Source: Saccharum officinarum
Taxonomy: Eukaryota > Streptophyta > Magnoliopsida > Poales > Poaceae
Assembly (NCBI GenBank): GCA_020631735.1
Contig: CM036159.1
Location: 100,203,670 to 100,267,669, forward strand
Direction: 5' to 3'
DNA: 64,000 nucleotides
The translations under genes were made by a program, and so were the position numbers. The notes below the pieces were generated by a model. It had not been told where the DNA came from and did no database searches. It worked only from the letters and a program-made list of their open reading frames with translations. Shown here piece after piece: positions 1 to 11,661 of the stretch (its first letter is position 1; each line of letters begins with the position of its first letter).

Positions 1-737
1 AGCCTCCCAGGCTGGAGCTTTTAAGCTGGTCTGCTCTGGCTCTGGTTCCAATTCACGGCAGGGTACTAAACTGGAAACACTGTGCCGAAGCTACAGTAAC
101 CCGGTGCTACAGTACCATGGCTTTTGGTCCGGCCCAACTTGGCCCACGGGCTGGGGTCTCACATATATGCCAAGATTCACCTAAAGTCAAATTTCGTTAG
201 GTTCGGAGCACATCGTCCTTGAGTTTTCAAGTTTTTGGAGTTTTAGCCTTGGTTATAAGTTTGGGCAGACCGAACCAAGGAATGATATGACCAAACTAGT
301 AGTAGGTGACTGGATTGTGGAATGTGGATAGACCAGCATTGTTCTCCGGCCCAGTGGCCCATCTGAGCAAAGTAGCAACAAACTGCATGGAGATTAGTCA
401 ACCATGCAGCCAATAAATCACATGCAGAGAATCATATATATATATGTGCCTTTCTTCCATTTATCTGCAAAAAAATGTTAAAAAGACCTGTTTTAAAAGC
501 TCTGAATTTGAAAGGATCTCTTTATCCAGGAAGACGACGAGCAGAGTATTTTGGTCCTTCAGATATTTAGAGTTCAGATATCTTCCGGTGCTCCAGTCCA
601 TCTTGGTCAAAATGTAGGCTTTTACGGTTTTATTTTACCTAGGCTTTTAGGTTCTTGTGATCCTTTTTTGTTGATAAGCAGGTTGACATATATTTCAGTT
701 CCTTCAAGCCAAGGCCATGATTCACACTTGCTTCTTA
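1..737. other. Gene-free 5' stretch
   Basis: I see no supportable gene here. The only long frame (551-763, +) has no recognisable domain and no codon bias. The stretch is AT-rich and ends at the TTA target site of the MITE that follows. Confidence 0.5.
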
Positions 738-948
738 GGGAGTGTTTGTATCACCCGGACTAAAATTTAGTCCTGCCTTTAGATGTCTAATAGAAAAACT
801 AAACATGCACTAAATATGGACTAAAAGAACCAATAGAGGCTAATTGATAGTTAGAACTATTAGAAAAAAAATTAGTTCATGATTAATCCATGTGTTAGCC
901 CATTATCTTATGATGAACTAATTTTAGTCATATGATCCGAACGCGCCC
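738..948. mobile_element. Tourist-like MITE (211 bp)
   Basis: The ends are imperfect inverted repeats: the left end reads GGGAGTGTTTGTATCACCCG and the right end, reverse-complemented, reads GGGCGCGTTCGGATCATATG, both followed by GACTAAAATT-like sequence. A TTA trinucleotide flanks each side (735-737 and 949-951), which fits the TTA/TAA target-site duplication of Tourist/PIF-Harbinger MITEs. There is no coding capacity. Family assignment rests on TSD and TIR form only. Confidence 0.7.
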
Positions 949-951
949 TTA

Positions 952-2026
952 AATAACGGTTGGTTCAGAGGATGGGATGGGGTAAAGTGGGACGATCCCA
1001 CTTTCACTGCTGTTTGGTTGTTTGGTTTGGGGACAAAGGACGGAGTCATCCCCAGAGGGAAATATTCCTCTAGATTTGAGTAAAAATCCGTCTCCCAAAA
1101 AATGTGTTACTCACTTATCCCTCGGTGACGTTGTTCTCTTCCATCTCTTCGCTTCTCCTCTTCTAGGCGTGGGTAGGAGGGCAGGGACGGATGTCTGACA
1201 GGGATGAGACCGCTTGGGAAGGTGCCGCTGGGGACGATCGGAAGAGCCCACCGAACTCTAGCACGCGGGCTACCAGGAGAGCCCCATCGCTGGTGGCTGA
1301 GCAAGCTCACCCGCGGCAATGGGAAATCGAGCTCCTACTATGGCGGCGAATCGAGCTAGAAGGGGGAGAGGCAGTAGGCCAAATCAAGCAGAGGACTGGT
1401 GGGGGAGAGAAGGTGAAAACCGAATGACATGTGGGGCCCATACTAAGGGGTGCTAATGGGAAATCAAACAGCTATTTGTCCCCTCCCTCTTCATCCCTCC
1501 TACCAAACACAAGATAGGAATAAATGTATTATCTCAATCAAACAAGAAGATGGGACCATCACATCCAAAAAAAAAACGCAGACAACGGATAGCACCGCCC
1601 CATCCGGTCTTGTCTCCAAGCCAAATGTACCCCGAACGTAACCTTAGTCTATGTACAAACAGTGTAATGGATCTTAGTTTTCGCCTCCAGATTTCAATTC
1701 TTCTAAAATATGCAAGAAATAATTCAAGCTGATTGATATAGTGCTCTACTGCCTCAGGATATGTATGGACATCAAAAGTTCAAAATCTCTCTTTGGTTAT
1801 GCCTAAAACTGTGTGATGATCGATATCCTATGTTCACCTTCTAGTAGATAAGATTTACAACACCTAATCCTCTAACTATTTGCCTTTTAATTCCAACCAT
1901 GCATCCTACGCACGGCAGTACAAATTTGTAGTTTAGTGACAAGAGAATTTTTAATTTATATCATAGTGACAGTAAGTTATTTATTTTAAATTTATTAGTG
2001 ATGAGAGCTGATGGTGATGGCAGAGC
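952..2026. other. Gene-free stretch, possible decayed MITE, 3' flank of the receptor kinase
   Basis: 955-1640 starts GGTTGGTTCAGAGGATGGG and ends with CCCCGAACGTAACC, a weak inverted match that may be an old transposon. Frames at 1107-1641 overlap on both strands with no domain. 1640-2026 is the presumed 3' UTR/terminator side of the receptor kinase gene that ends at 2027. Confidence 0.35.
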
Positions 2027-4126
2027 TCAGCCGGAGATTAGCTGCTGGTGCTCGGCGCTGGAAGGCGAACAAGGTGGCGGCGTCGTGGCGGCGGTGATAT
2101 CGAACGTCGTCGTCGGGAACACGTTGACGAACTCATCGAACGTCTCGTAGTATCCAAAGATCCTGCCACCGGCGCCGCCTAGATCCTCCGGCGGCGACTC
2201 CGGCACCGGCGCAGCGCCTTCCAGTATCTGCACCACCTGGCTCATGCTTGGGCGGCAGCGGGGGTCAGGGTGCGAGCACAGCAACCCGAGCTTGAGCACC
2301 AGCTCGAGATCGTCCTCGTCGCACTTGCCGATCCGAGGGTCCCTGGCGTCTTTGATCCTCCCGGCCTTCCAGCGCTCGAGGACGCTGTCGACGAGCCCCG
2401 CGGGGTCGCCATTGTTGCCGAGCGACTCCATGGGCCTGCGGCCGCAGGCCACCTCGAGCAGGAAGGCGCCGAAGGCAAACACGTCGGCGCTGGGCGTGGC
2501 CTTGCCGGTCTTGATCATCTCCGGCGCGAGGTACCCCAGCGTCCCGATGACGTGCGTCGTCCGCGAGTCGCTGCCGTGGTCGTAGAGCCGCGCGAGGCCG
2601 AAGTCGCTGAGCTTGCCGTTCATGTCGGCGTCGAGGAGGACGTTGGCGGACTTGATGTCGCGGTGCACCACCACCTGCTCCCACCCCTCGTGCAGGTACA
2701 GCAGCCCGGCGGCGACGTCCCGGACGATCTTGGCGCGCTGCTCCCAGCTCAGAGCCGGCTCGTTGCCGCCGGCGCCGAAGAGGTGCTTGTCGAGGCTGCC
2801 GTTGACCATGTAGTCGTAGACGAGCAACAGCTCGCCCCGCCGCCGGCAGTAGCCGAGGAGCTGGACCAGGTTGCGGTGGCGCAGCCGGCTCATGCTGGCG
2901 ATCTCCGAGACGAACTCGCGCAGGCCCTGCCGCGAGTCGTGGGACACTTTCTTGACGGCGACCTCGACGCCGCCCGGCCGCGGCGGGAGCACGCCGCGGT
3001 ACACGACGCCGAAGCCGCCGCCGCCGATGACGTGGCGGAAACCCCTGGTCGCGGCGTGCAGGTCCTTGTAGCTGATCCGATGAGGGCCGTACTCGACCTC
3101 CCAGTCCTCCTGCTCCTCGGCGAACCGCCGGCGACGCCAGACGGCGAGTCCCGTGACGGCCGCTGACGCCATGAGGAGCACGACGACGGCGAGGAGGATG
3201 AGTGATAGGATCAGCGGCAGCTCCGTCTCCTTCTTGTGCCCAGACGGCGGAGGGAGCCGCGGCAGCTTGGACAGGTCGAGGTCCGGCGCGCGGCCGCCGC
3301 CGAGGCGGAAGCTCCAGACAAGGACGTAGTGCGAGCTCGAGGCGGCGCCGTTCGCGGCCGAGAACCCGACGTACGTCTGGTCCGCCACCGCCGACGAGAG
3401 GTTGACTTCGCAGGACACGAGCGGGACGCGCGGCCTGGGCACGCCGACTGCCGCCGCCGACACGGTCACCTCGAGGCGCGTGGTCGCGCCGTCGTACTCG
3501 ATCCACACCTGCAGGTGCCTCCCGCTGGCCAGGGTGACGTCGACAGACCCGCCGGTGGAGGCGTCGACGTACCCCGCGGGCTTGGACGCAACAGACTTGA
3601 GGCTGTGGACGTCGACGCCGACGTGGTTGTCGTTGATGTCGTCGAACTCCGCGTCCAGCGCCGTGTCGAGCTCGACGGCGACGACCTCGCTGGTCGTCCC
3701 GTTGCCTCCGTTGTCCGACATGTTGAACAGGCCGAGGTATTTCCCCGCGACTGCTAGCGCCGGGCCGGCCGCGGACGGCGCGAGCGCGAAGGCGAGCCCG
3801 TGGCCGTGCGCGTCCGGGTACCGCGGCAGGATGGCGGCGACGAAGGTGGTGGAGAAGGAGAGCGGCGCGCCCGTGGCGGCGTCCTTGAAGCGCAGCGGCG
3901 CCGGGTAGAAGGCGTGGCCGAAAACCCAGTTGGTCGCGTTGGTGAGCTGCAGGAGGCCGGCAGAGGTGACGGCCGCGCCGGCGCCGCTGGTCGTCACGTT
4001 CTCGCGCGCGAAGCCGGTGAACGTGAACTCGACGGGTGCGGCCGGTGCTGACCCGCCGCCTCGAGCCAGAGCTAGCAGCAGGACGGGCACCAGCACGCGC
4101 ACGGCAGTAACAGCCGCCGCCGCCAT
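2027..4126 (-). CDS. L-type lectin-domain receptor kinase (LecRK)
   Basis: Single-exon 699-aa type I membrane receptor kinase, expected at the plasma membrane, where the lectin ectodomain would sense extracellular ligands or wall integrity and the kinase would signal inward. Seen: signal peptide about 1-29; legume-lectin domain about 32-275, with the VAVELDT strand and the DDINDNHVGVDVHS metal-site loop (162-175); stalk; transmembrane segment about 303-330 followed by RRRR; kinase about 363-638 with Gly loop GGGGFGVVYRG (368-378), VAVKK (catalytic K392), HRDIKSANVLL (D490), DFG (D508) and APE (535-537). It is RD-type. All catalytic residues are present, so it should be active. The start has a strong context (CGCCATGGCG), and a TATA-like ACTATAAGCC lies at 4199-4208, about 75 nt upstream. 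Intronless structure is usual for LecRKs. No neighbour appears functionally linked. The subclade is not assignable by eye. Confidence 0.95.
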   Translation of the reverse strand: MAAAAVTAVRVLVPVLLLALARGGGSAPAAPVEFTFTGFARENVTTSGAGAAVTSAGLLQLTNATNWVFGHAFYPAPLRFKDAATGAPLSFSTTFVAAILPRYPDAHGHGLAFALAPSAAGPALAVAGKYLGLFNMSDNGGNGTTSEVVAVELDTALDAEFDDINDNHVGVDVHSLKSVASKPAGYVDASTGGSVDVTLASGRHLQVWIEYDGATTRLEVTVSAAAVGVPRPRVPLVSCEVNLSSAVADQTYVGFSAANGAASSSHYVLVWSFRLGGGRAPDLDLSKLPRLPPPSGHKKETELPLILSLILLAVVVLLMASAAVTGLAVWRRRRFAEEQEDWEVEYGPHRISYKDLHAATRGFRHVIGGGGFGVVYRGVLPPRPGGVEVAVKKVSHDSRQGLREFVSEIASMSRLRHRNLVQLLGYCRRRGELLLVYDYMVNGSLDKHLFGAGGNEPALSWEQRAKIVRDVAAGLLYLHEGWEQVVVHRDIKSANVLLDADMNGKLSDFGLARLYDHGSDSRTTHVIGTLGYLAPEMIKTGKATPSADVFAFGAFLLEVACGRRPMESLGNNGDPAGLVDSVLERWKAGRIKDARDPRIGKCDEDDLELVLKLGLLCSHPDPRCRPSMSQVVQILEGAAPVPESPPEDLGGAGGRIFGYYETFDEFVNVFPTTTFDITAATTPPPCSPSSAEHQQLISG

Positions 4127-4562
4127 GGCGGAGCTGGAACAGGATGGTGATCTCGCAGGTCAGCGCAGCACAGCAGCCGGCGAACTCAGGCTGTGCTCGG
4201 CTTATAGTTATGGCTTCTGGACCGGCTGCAATAAGTCATGGATCGGGGTCTACACCGGTGAGCTAGCGCCTGGGTTTCTCGTGCGCCCGTGTCGGGAGGA
4301 CAGGGGTGGTCCGCGCCGGGTGCGGGTGAGAGGGACGTGGGAGTGGAAGTGGACGGCGACGGGAACGGCATCGGAGGGGCGCGCTGGTTGGCTGCTCTAT
4401 CTCGAAAAACCGCAGCGCGACTTTTTTTTAGAAGCCATTTGGCGCATTTTATTGATCTGCAAACACAGTTACATCGTTCACCAAAGCTTCTAGGATACTC
4501 TAGGGGTTCATGGTCCTGATACAAGATAATTTTGAATCCATAGCTAACCTGGCTAATTCATC
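4127..4562. promoter_or_regulatory. LecRK upstream region
   Basis: The promoter/5' UTR of the receptor kinase gene reads leftward. A TATA-like box, complement of CTTATA at 4201-4206, is the only core element I can point to. The region runs into the first assembly gap. Confidence 0.4.
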
Positions 4563-4662
4563 NNNNNNNNNNNNNNNNNNNNNNNNNNNNNNNNNNNNNN
4601 NNNNNNNNNNNNNNNNNNNNNNNNNNNNNNNNNNNNNNNNNNNNNNNNNNNNNNNNNNNNNN
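4563..4662. other. Assembly gap (100 N)
   Basis: Exactly 100 Ns, a conventional scaffold-gap size, so the true length is unknown. It hides the outer boundary of the long LTR to its right. Confidence 0.95.
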
Positions 4663-7600
4663 AATTGACAAACTTGTAGCCCTCATGTAGCTCTACAACT
4701 TGCCAACATCAACCACGCCTGGTTCTCATGTTTAGGAGTTAATCGACGACGAAACTGCCTGTCAGTCGAACGAAAATGACCTCCATTCAGTAAAACAGCG
4801 ACGCCATGCAGCCGCTCGCGTCATGGCGCCGGGCAGAGCCCGGTGGCCACAGTGGCGCTCGCGCCCTGCCATCGCCTCCACGTCGCGAGCTCGGCGCGCG
4901 TGAGTGAAGTGGGAGTCGAACCTCAGTCCCCATCACCGCGCTCACTCTACTTCCTCCTCCCTCTCGCTCTGGCCGGGTTCACCGAGGCGGAGAACGAAGG
5001 CGCCATTGTCGCCAGCAGCCGCTCTGTGCTCATGCAAGCTCACCGTCGCACCCCCGTCCTCCAAATCCCGTCCACCGCTCCACCCGAATCCCCCCACCTC
5101 TCCACCGTGGCTTGACCGGATTGTGTCGAGTGAGGGCAAATTTCGTTTTCTGCCACCGTAAGTCGCCGGCGCACTGTCCGCGTGGCGGCTCACGTGGCCA
5201 GCCCCCTACTATCGCCCTCCATTCTTGCTAGTTCCTGTTCTGGGTTCCGGATCGGGTAGAGAAGCTTAGGCGATGATGTTACCGGCTAGGGTGGACGGTA
5301 CACGCCGGAACATGGTCGTGCGCTGCCGCGCCATGGCCGCCGGTGCGGTGCTCACGCGGCCAGCGGCACTCACTCCACCTCTGTCCTCTTCCTTGCATGG
5401 AGGGGTCCGCCATGTCCTCAGCAAGCCGTAGTACACCTCACTTAGGTCCCTGGCCACCGGAGCTCACCGGACCGCCACCGGTGCCGCCTCCGAGCCGCGG
5501 TCACCATGGCCGTCGTATTTAGGTTGGGATAGGGTCAGCCAAGTTAGGTCTGGTCGATGTGGAGGGTCACGGGAAGCCGTTGGTGCTCTTCCCGTCACCG
5601 GAAGCGCCGTCGTCGCGAGCTTGAGCTCGCCGGAGTCGCGGTCGTCTTCCCTTCGCTCTTCTCTCTCTGACCTGCGGCCCGCGCTGTCAGCACCCGCGCG
5701 CCGCGGGATGGCTAGCAGGCTGCGCGTGTGTCGCGGGCCGCGCGCGAGCGCCGTGGGCCGCGTCCTTTCCCGGGCCGGCCCAGTATAAATGAGATCTTTT
5801 TCATTTTTATTATATTGCTACAGAAATTTGTTAAGTTTGGAAAATGTAGATCTAGGGTTTTACTTGCTCAAAATCATGAGATAAATTTGTTAGGATCTAC
5901 ATGATGTGTAGTATTTTAGAAAAATATGAGTTTGCTAGTGATGTTTGTTTCTGGGATATTTAAATAGGTCTTTGAAATGTGTTTTAAATCACATGCAAAA
6001 TTGTTAAATTATATCTTGAGTTTCAGTGTTCCAAAATTATGAAATTTGGTCAGTAGGCTAATTTATACTTGCTCTAGCTTTGATAAAAATTTGGGCAGTA
6101 GTGCTTAAATACTTTTCAAGTTATAATGTTATCTTGTTATTCTAGGAATACTTAAATGAATTTTATTAATTTTTCTACATGTGCAATGTTCATATAACTT
6201 TTTGGAGAATGTCTTGGTACTCTAGACTGTCCAAGAAATTTAGAAATCTGTTGTTTGACACATTTACTATGCTTATTAATTATACAAAAATCAGCCTTTT
6301 TGGCTTGTGAATTTTGTTCAGAGAGTTCCTGTGATTAAATTGAGTTCAAATTTTTACAGTAGTCTCTTTTGGGGTCAGAGAGTCTCCTGTAATTTTTGTA
6401 GAATTTTAGGAGCAGTTTACATATATGTTTAAAATTCCACTTAATTACTTAAGTAAATTAAGAAATTGGTTTAAATAAATATTCTAGGTGGGCACACCTA
6501 CTTTCTGGTGTTTTTGTGACCTTTGTGAGCTGGTAGTAGTATTAGTTGGTCTTAGAGAATGTTGCCACATCAATAAATATTTAATCTTTGAAATTTTAGG
6601 TTTTCGGACAGCTGATAGTATTTCTAGGTTTGACCTTGGATAAAGGTGGTTGCTGGAAAACTTATAAATACCAAAGTTGTAGTAAAATTTGTAAATGAGC
6701 TTGTGTCAAAATTGGGAGCATTTGACTTAGTAGTTTGGGAGTTATTGCTGTTTTAAGTGTCAGTCCAGAATTGACTGCTCTCTGTTTAGAGAGAACAGAT
6801 TCTGGAACTTGGAGTTTCGATTAGGTAAACTTTGGAATTAAGTGCTGTGGTCTGAAAACATTTTGTGGTGCATTTCATAAGCTTTTCAGATTGTCTTAGA
6901 TCATATCTTTTGGAGTTAGGAATCTTCAGTTATGTTAGAATCTTTGAGCTGCTGTTCCAGAATAACTTACTGTGGTAACCTAAATAATGTCACTCTTTGT
7001 GTTTATTAGGTGTTAGGGCCTTAACCGAAGAAGAACAACTGTATCTTAGGTGAGTAGCTTAGGTAAGTACTTCTCCACCGGAGAAGAGATTTGCACGTAC
7101 TAACAAAGTAACTTGAAAGAGTATTTTATTTCTGAAATGCATTTCATTTCGAGCATGTTGCACATTTATGCATCCATGACATTTATTGTGCATTCATGCA
7201 ATAGGTGTACCGGAGGGGGTAACTCTCCTCGAATTCGAGCCGGTGATTCCGGAGGAAGTCCAGGACCAGCCGGAGCAGCTAGAGGAACCAGCCGGCGACG
7301 AAGCTCCTGCCGAAGATCTGCCCGAGTGTCCTGATCACCGGCCTTCGACCTTTCTGAAAGGCAAGCCCCGGTACATGCTGAACCTACTGATTTATAATTA
7401 ATCTTGAGTACTTTTAATTGTTTAATGCATTAAGTTGTAGGAGTTATATGAAAACACTTGTTGCATTATACCTGTCCTTGTCCAGATATCGTACTTAATC
7501 CTATATTAGGTTTAGGCGCGTGTCAATGCTTAGCCCTGCTTAGTTTGGTAGAGTCAGGTGATTTCCGGTCATCCGCGAGATGTAGGAAGGAGTCACGAGT

Positions 7601-8866
7601 GGCTTTATGGCTATCGTGGATGGAACCATGCTTAAAAATGAAATTGAGACCGGGCGGGAGTTCGATAGTACAGCCGCAAGACACTTCACGTCTTGGGTGT
7701 GGAGCTATGCCCGTCTGAGTCGTTTAAGGACCGATTCGCTGTACGTCCTTGAGTCATGTTGAACGTAGTCTAACACTTAGTTGGCCGGATAAGCCGTTCC
7801 GACCGCGAAGCCGAGTAATGTGGTTCAGGCCGGGAATCGAATGGTAGGTTGCTTCTTGAAGGAGAGAAAGGATGTGCTTGGGGACATTGGCGTGAGACCA
7901 AGGGGGGTTAGAGTCCCTATCACCTGGCAGAGTGTCGCCCTTGGGTCGCGACATTATTCGGACCCGCGATTCCTGAATCATATGAAACGGTGGCCTGTGC
8001 GACCCTGGCAGGGGTCTGCACGGTGAGTGTTAGAAATACCCCTCCAGCTGGATAGGAATTCGATTCGAATCGCCGTCGCTCCCGGTTAGTGAGCACTTGA
8101 CTTGAGCAGCGGCAACGTAGATCTCATTAAATGAACTGGTGGTTAAGGGAATGATACAATGTTGCCACAATTCATACCTGCTCTGGATATAATGATGATA
8201 ATTGTTTGATTATAATCAAGTGCATGTTTAGTACAGGTGCTAAGATAGATGACATGTAAATGCTAAAAATAACTGCTAGTACAGGTTATAAGAGTCTCAA
8301 TTACTTATGCCTTTATGCAAAAATGTGATGTCAGCTAGCCTCTTGTGAAAGCCTTGCATAATCCTTGGTGTCATCTTATTTCTGGTTTTCGACGGGTAAG
8401 TCTAGCTGAGTACATTCCAGTACTCAGGGTTTATTCCCTCCTGTTGCAGATGATATGCTCTATCAAGGCTTCTGCAAAACTTGTCTCCACCCTGCGGGTG
8501 AAGAAGACTAGATCACTTGGGCGTGATCATCTTTTATGTACTTTCCTCATGCTTTTGTGGGTTGTTGATCAACAAGACTGGCAGTAGTTAAACAACTGGT
8601 GTGTGTTATGCTTCCGCTACTTTATAAACTTGGTTTGTAATAATTGCGACTCCGTGTGTGTGTAAACTTATTTCGGAACTACTTGTGAAATGTAACGTAT
8701 GATGTTGTATGTTGAATGATGCGATCCTGGTTGTAAGCGAGTTGGTTTGAAATCCTTCGTGGTTTCGATTGACTACCGGGATTATATGGGCTCAAGTTCG
8801 AAAATTTGAGCGCTTCGGTGCTTGTTTTTGTACTTGTGCTCTTATAATTTGGTCGGTTCTGTTACA
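4663..8866 (+). mobile_element. Long LTR of a Ty3/gypsy element (left part lost in gap)
   Basis: A gene-poor block of about 4.2 kb lies directly upstream of gypsy gag sequence on the same strand. It ends in GGTCGGTTCTGTTACA (LTR-like CA end, 8866), about 110 bp before the first element ORF at 8978. Very long LTRs occur in grass Tekay/Del-type elements, so this is probably the 5' LTR; the left end is lost in the N gap. No canonical TGGTATCAGAGC primer site is visible after the CA end, so the boundary is approximate. A short Pro/Glu-rich frame (7186-7401) lies inside it. Confidence 0.55.
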
Positions 8867-8977
8867 GTTACCTTCCCTTTTAAAGTGGTTTGGGTTAAGT
8901 AAGGTTCAATCATGTTCATGCTAACCTTCAGATCCCTCCCATCTGCCCTCATCTTTCTAATTATGCCTTACTTTAGG

Positions 8978-9496
8978 ATGGCACGTGTGAAGACGACCCC
9001 TCGCAAGAAAACTGGTCCGCAAGGAGTACCAAGTCATCGGTTAGCAACCAGGGGTGATGGAGCGAGCAGTAGTCGCAATCTAAACTCGGATTCCCAATCA
9101 GAGGTCGCAAGGCTCACGTCAGAGATAGAGCGACTGAAGTGCAACATGCATTTCTAGAAGCAGTGCCAGAACGAGTCTCTGGAAAAGGAGATAGAAGCTA
9201 GGGCTCATGTTCGAGAGTTGGAACTTTATATGACACACCTGGAGTAGTACAATACAATCCTGCATGAGAAAGTCCATAGGTTGCATGACCTGATGAATCC
9301 CAATCATTAGCCCCAGGCGGTAGAAGATGATGTCGGTGCAGTGGTCGTTCCTGGTGGAGAGGATAATAAGGAAGAGGATCCGGAAGAAAATGAACCCATG
9401 ATGGAAAGTGGGGATGAGGCAAGTCATGTCACTAGTGCAAGTGTCCAGGAGAATGAGGATGGAGTGATTGTGATCAGCGATGATGATGAGGAGTGA
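8978..9496 (+). pseudogene. Ty3/gypsy upstream ORF, decayed (coiled coil, acidic tail)
   Basis: One frame starting MARVKTTPRKK runs about 172 codons to a stop after SDDDEE. It has a basic N-terminus, a Glu/Leu/Arg-rich middle that looks coiled-coil (EVARLTSEIERLK; EARAHVRELE), and an acidic C-terminus. It is broken by three in-frame TAG codons, each one transition away from CAG (Gln). It sits between the LTR and gag. The sequence is not a typical gag domain, so I read it as an extra small ORF of this element family. Its function is not known to me. Confidence 0.55.
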
Positions 9497-9688
9497 AGTG
9501 TTGAAGTGGATGGTTATGTAATATAGTAGTCTTTCCTGTTTTTCAAGAACCTTAGCGGGTAGTTGCTTGCTTGCGAGCAAGTTTGTAATAAAAATAATGT
9601 AAGATAAGTTTAATATGTGTACTAGTATTGTACTAACTGTTTTCTAATTCAATAAAGCAATGTAAATAAAACATGGTTTGTGTACAAC

Positions 9689-10785
9689 AGATGGACGATA
9701 CTGGAACTTCTTAGGCTGGGGATAATGCTCCAAATCCCCCACCATTTCCACCTACTCTGGCAGAAGCTATTGCAGCACTAGTCAATGCCACTACTCTGTT
9801 GGCCCAGAATCAGAATGGAAATCAGGGTCGTCGGGGCCGAAATAATGGAGGAGAAACCACTTATGTGGATTTCACCGATACCCGTCCACCGGTGTTTTCA
9901 AAGGCCGATGAGCCTCTAGAGGCGGATGACTGGCTCCGAACAATGGAGCAAAAGTTTGAACTTATCTAGTGCACGGAATACCAGAAACCCGTGTTTGCAG
10001 CACAGCAGCTCAGGGGTGCCGCAGGGGCGTGGTGGGCGAATCTGATCGCCGCACAGCCTGCTGGCCATCGTATTACTTGGCAAGAGTTTCATGATGCTTT
10101 CAGAGCACACTACATCCCAGATGGTGTTATGACCATGAAGTTAGAAGAGTTTTTTTCTCTGAAACAGGGGAACCAGACAGTTCTTCAGTATGTGGGCAAA
10201 TTCAATCATTTGTCACAGTATGCAGCCGAGTATGTGAACACTGATGCAAAGAAGAAGAGTTGTTTCATGAGAGGTTTGAATACCAAGATTCAAGCAGCAT
10301 TGGTCACATGCTATAATGCCACATATCATGAAGTAGTCAATGTCGCTATCGCTTCAGAAGAGAAGTCTCGTATTCACAAAGAGTCAAAGAAAAAGAAGCA
10401 GGTGTTGTCCAGCTTATCAGGCGGCATTAAGAAGCGCCAAAAGTTTATCTACCACCCTCAGAATCATTTTCCGCCCTCCTTATCGTCCACCGCAATACCA
10501 AGCTCAGCCGCAGACGTTTATCCGTCCTGCCGCAACCCAGCAATATCCACAACAGCCGAATGCCCTTGGTATTTGAAGTTAGAGCCCAATACCCCATAAC
10601 TTTCCCTGCTATAACTGTGGAAAGCTAGGCCACTTCTCAAGGGACTGCCCGTATCCAAGGCAGTACAACCCCAATTATCCAAGAGCTCCCGTACCACAAC
10701 AACATCAGCCTCAGAGTAAGAATAATAATTTGAATGTCCAGAAGGGTAAAGGTGAAAAGAAGAAGACGAGACGTGTATTCTACAC
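9689..10785 (+). pseudogene. Ty3/gypsy gag, truncated and decayed
   Basis: The retrotransposon_gag region is clear: AAQQLRGAAGAWWANL, FHDAFRAHYIP, MKLEEFFSLKQG, VLQYVGKFNHLSQYA and FMRGL, followed after a frameshift near 10470 by a CCHC zinc knuckle (CYNCGKLGHFSRDC, about 10610-10650). This is the capsid/nucleocapsid precursor of a Ty3/gypsy element. Two in-frame TAG stops (9713 and 9969 area) stand where Gln is expected. The frame ends abruptly at about 10785, before any protease or reverse transcriptase, at a junction with an unrelated copia element on the opposite strand. Confidence 0.85.
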
Positions 10786-11589
10786 TCATTTTCTCTTTTT
10801 GAAGCCTCTTCTCTTAATGAACATGTGACCCATTTTCTTGACTACAAGAGCAAGTGCCTCATCATCAATTTCAAAATCTTCACCTTCATTATTGTCTTCT
10901 TCTTCTATGATGATAGCTTTGCCCTTGGAGGAGATGGCCTTGAATGCCACAGTCTTTTTCTTCTTTTCTTCCTCCTTCTCCTTCTCATCAACATCTTGAT
11001 CATACTTGTCAAAGGTCAATACCTCTCCAAGCAAATCATTGGGCTTTATTGCATCAAGCCCATCTCTTTGTAGCATCATGATCAACATTTTGAATCTTCT
11101 TGGTAAGCTCAACAAGAACTTGTGGTAAAAATCTTGGTCTTGTGTCTTATGCCCTAAGCTCTTGAGATCATTCACAATGACTTATAATCTATGAAACATC
11201 TCTAAGATTGTTTCTTCTTCTTTCATCTTGAAGTTCTCAAACTCACTCTTGAGCCCATATAGCTTGGCACTCTTCACAACCTTAGTGCCTTCATATGTTT
11301 CACTCAACCTTGTCCATACTTCATTTGCCAATTTTAAATCCTTGATGCCCTCAAATACTTTTGTATCAATACCATTGTAAAGTGTATTGAGAGCCATTCT
11401 ATTGCATGTTCTATTTGCTCTATCTTCATCGGTGAGATGATCGAGATCAATGATAGCAAAATCATTCTCGGTGACTTGCAAAACTCTCTCATGAATAGAA
11501 CCAAGGTACATTGTCATTTTTCTCTTCCAATGAGCAAAAGAACTAACACCATCAAAGAACAGTGGCTTGCCCCCAACATGATTGAACAC
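10786..11589 (-). pseudogene. Ty1/copia gag (UBN2-type), truncated
   Basis: Reading leftward, one frame gives the N-terminal gag signature (KPLFFDGVSSFAHWKRKM), the UBN2-like body (ANEVWTRLSETYEGT; FHKFLLSLP-like), and a Lys/Glu-rich linker. It is interrupted once by TAA (about 11180) between MFHRL and VIVNDLKSLG. The frame is cut at 10786, just where a zinc knuckle would follow, by the junction with gypsy gag. Primer-binding site and LTR lie just upstream (11648-13859). Confidence 0.85.
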
Positions 11590-11647
11590 AATTTGAGTTA
11601 TTTTTCACACCGAATGATGTTAAGCCTTGATTAAAACGGTGACCATG

Positions 11648-11659
11648 GCTCCGATACCA
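11648..11659 (-). promoter_or_regulatory. Copia primer-binding site
   Basis: On the minus strand this reads TGGTATCGGAGC, matching the initiator-tRNA-Met primer site typical of copia elements (usually TGGTATCAGAGC). It lies two bases inside the LTR edge at 11662, which fixes the element's orientation and LTR boundary. Confidence 0.85.
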
Positions 11660-11661
11660 CT

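Noticed and set aside
2244..4051. Several long frames antisense or out of frame to the receptor kinase
   Set aside because: Shadows of a GC-rich gene with strong third-position bias; no domains.
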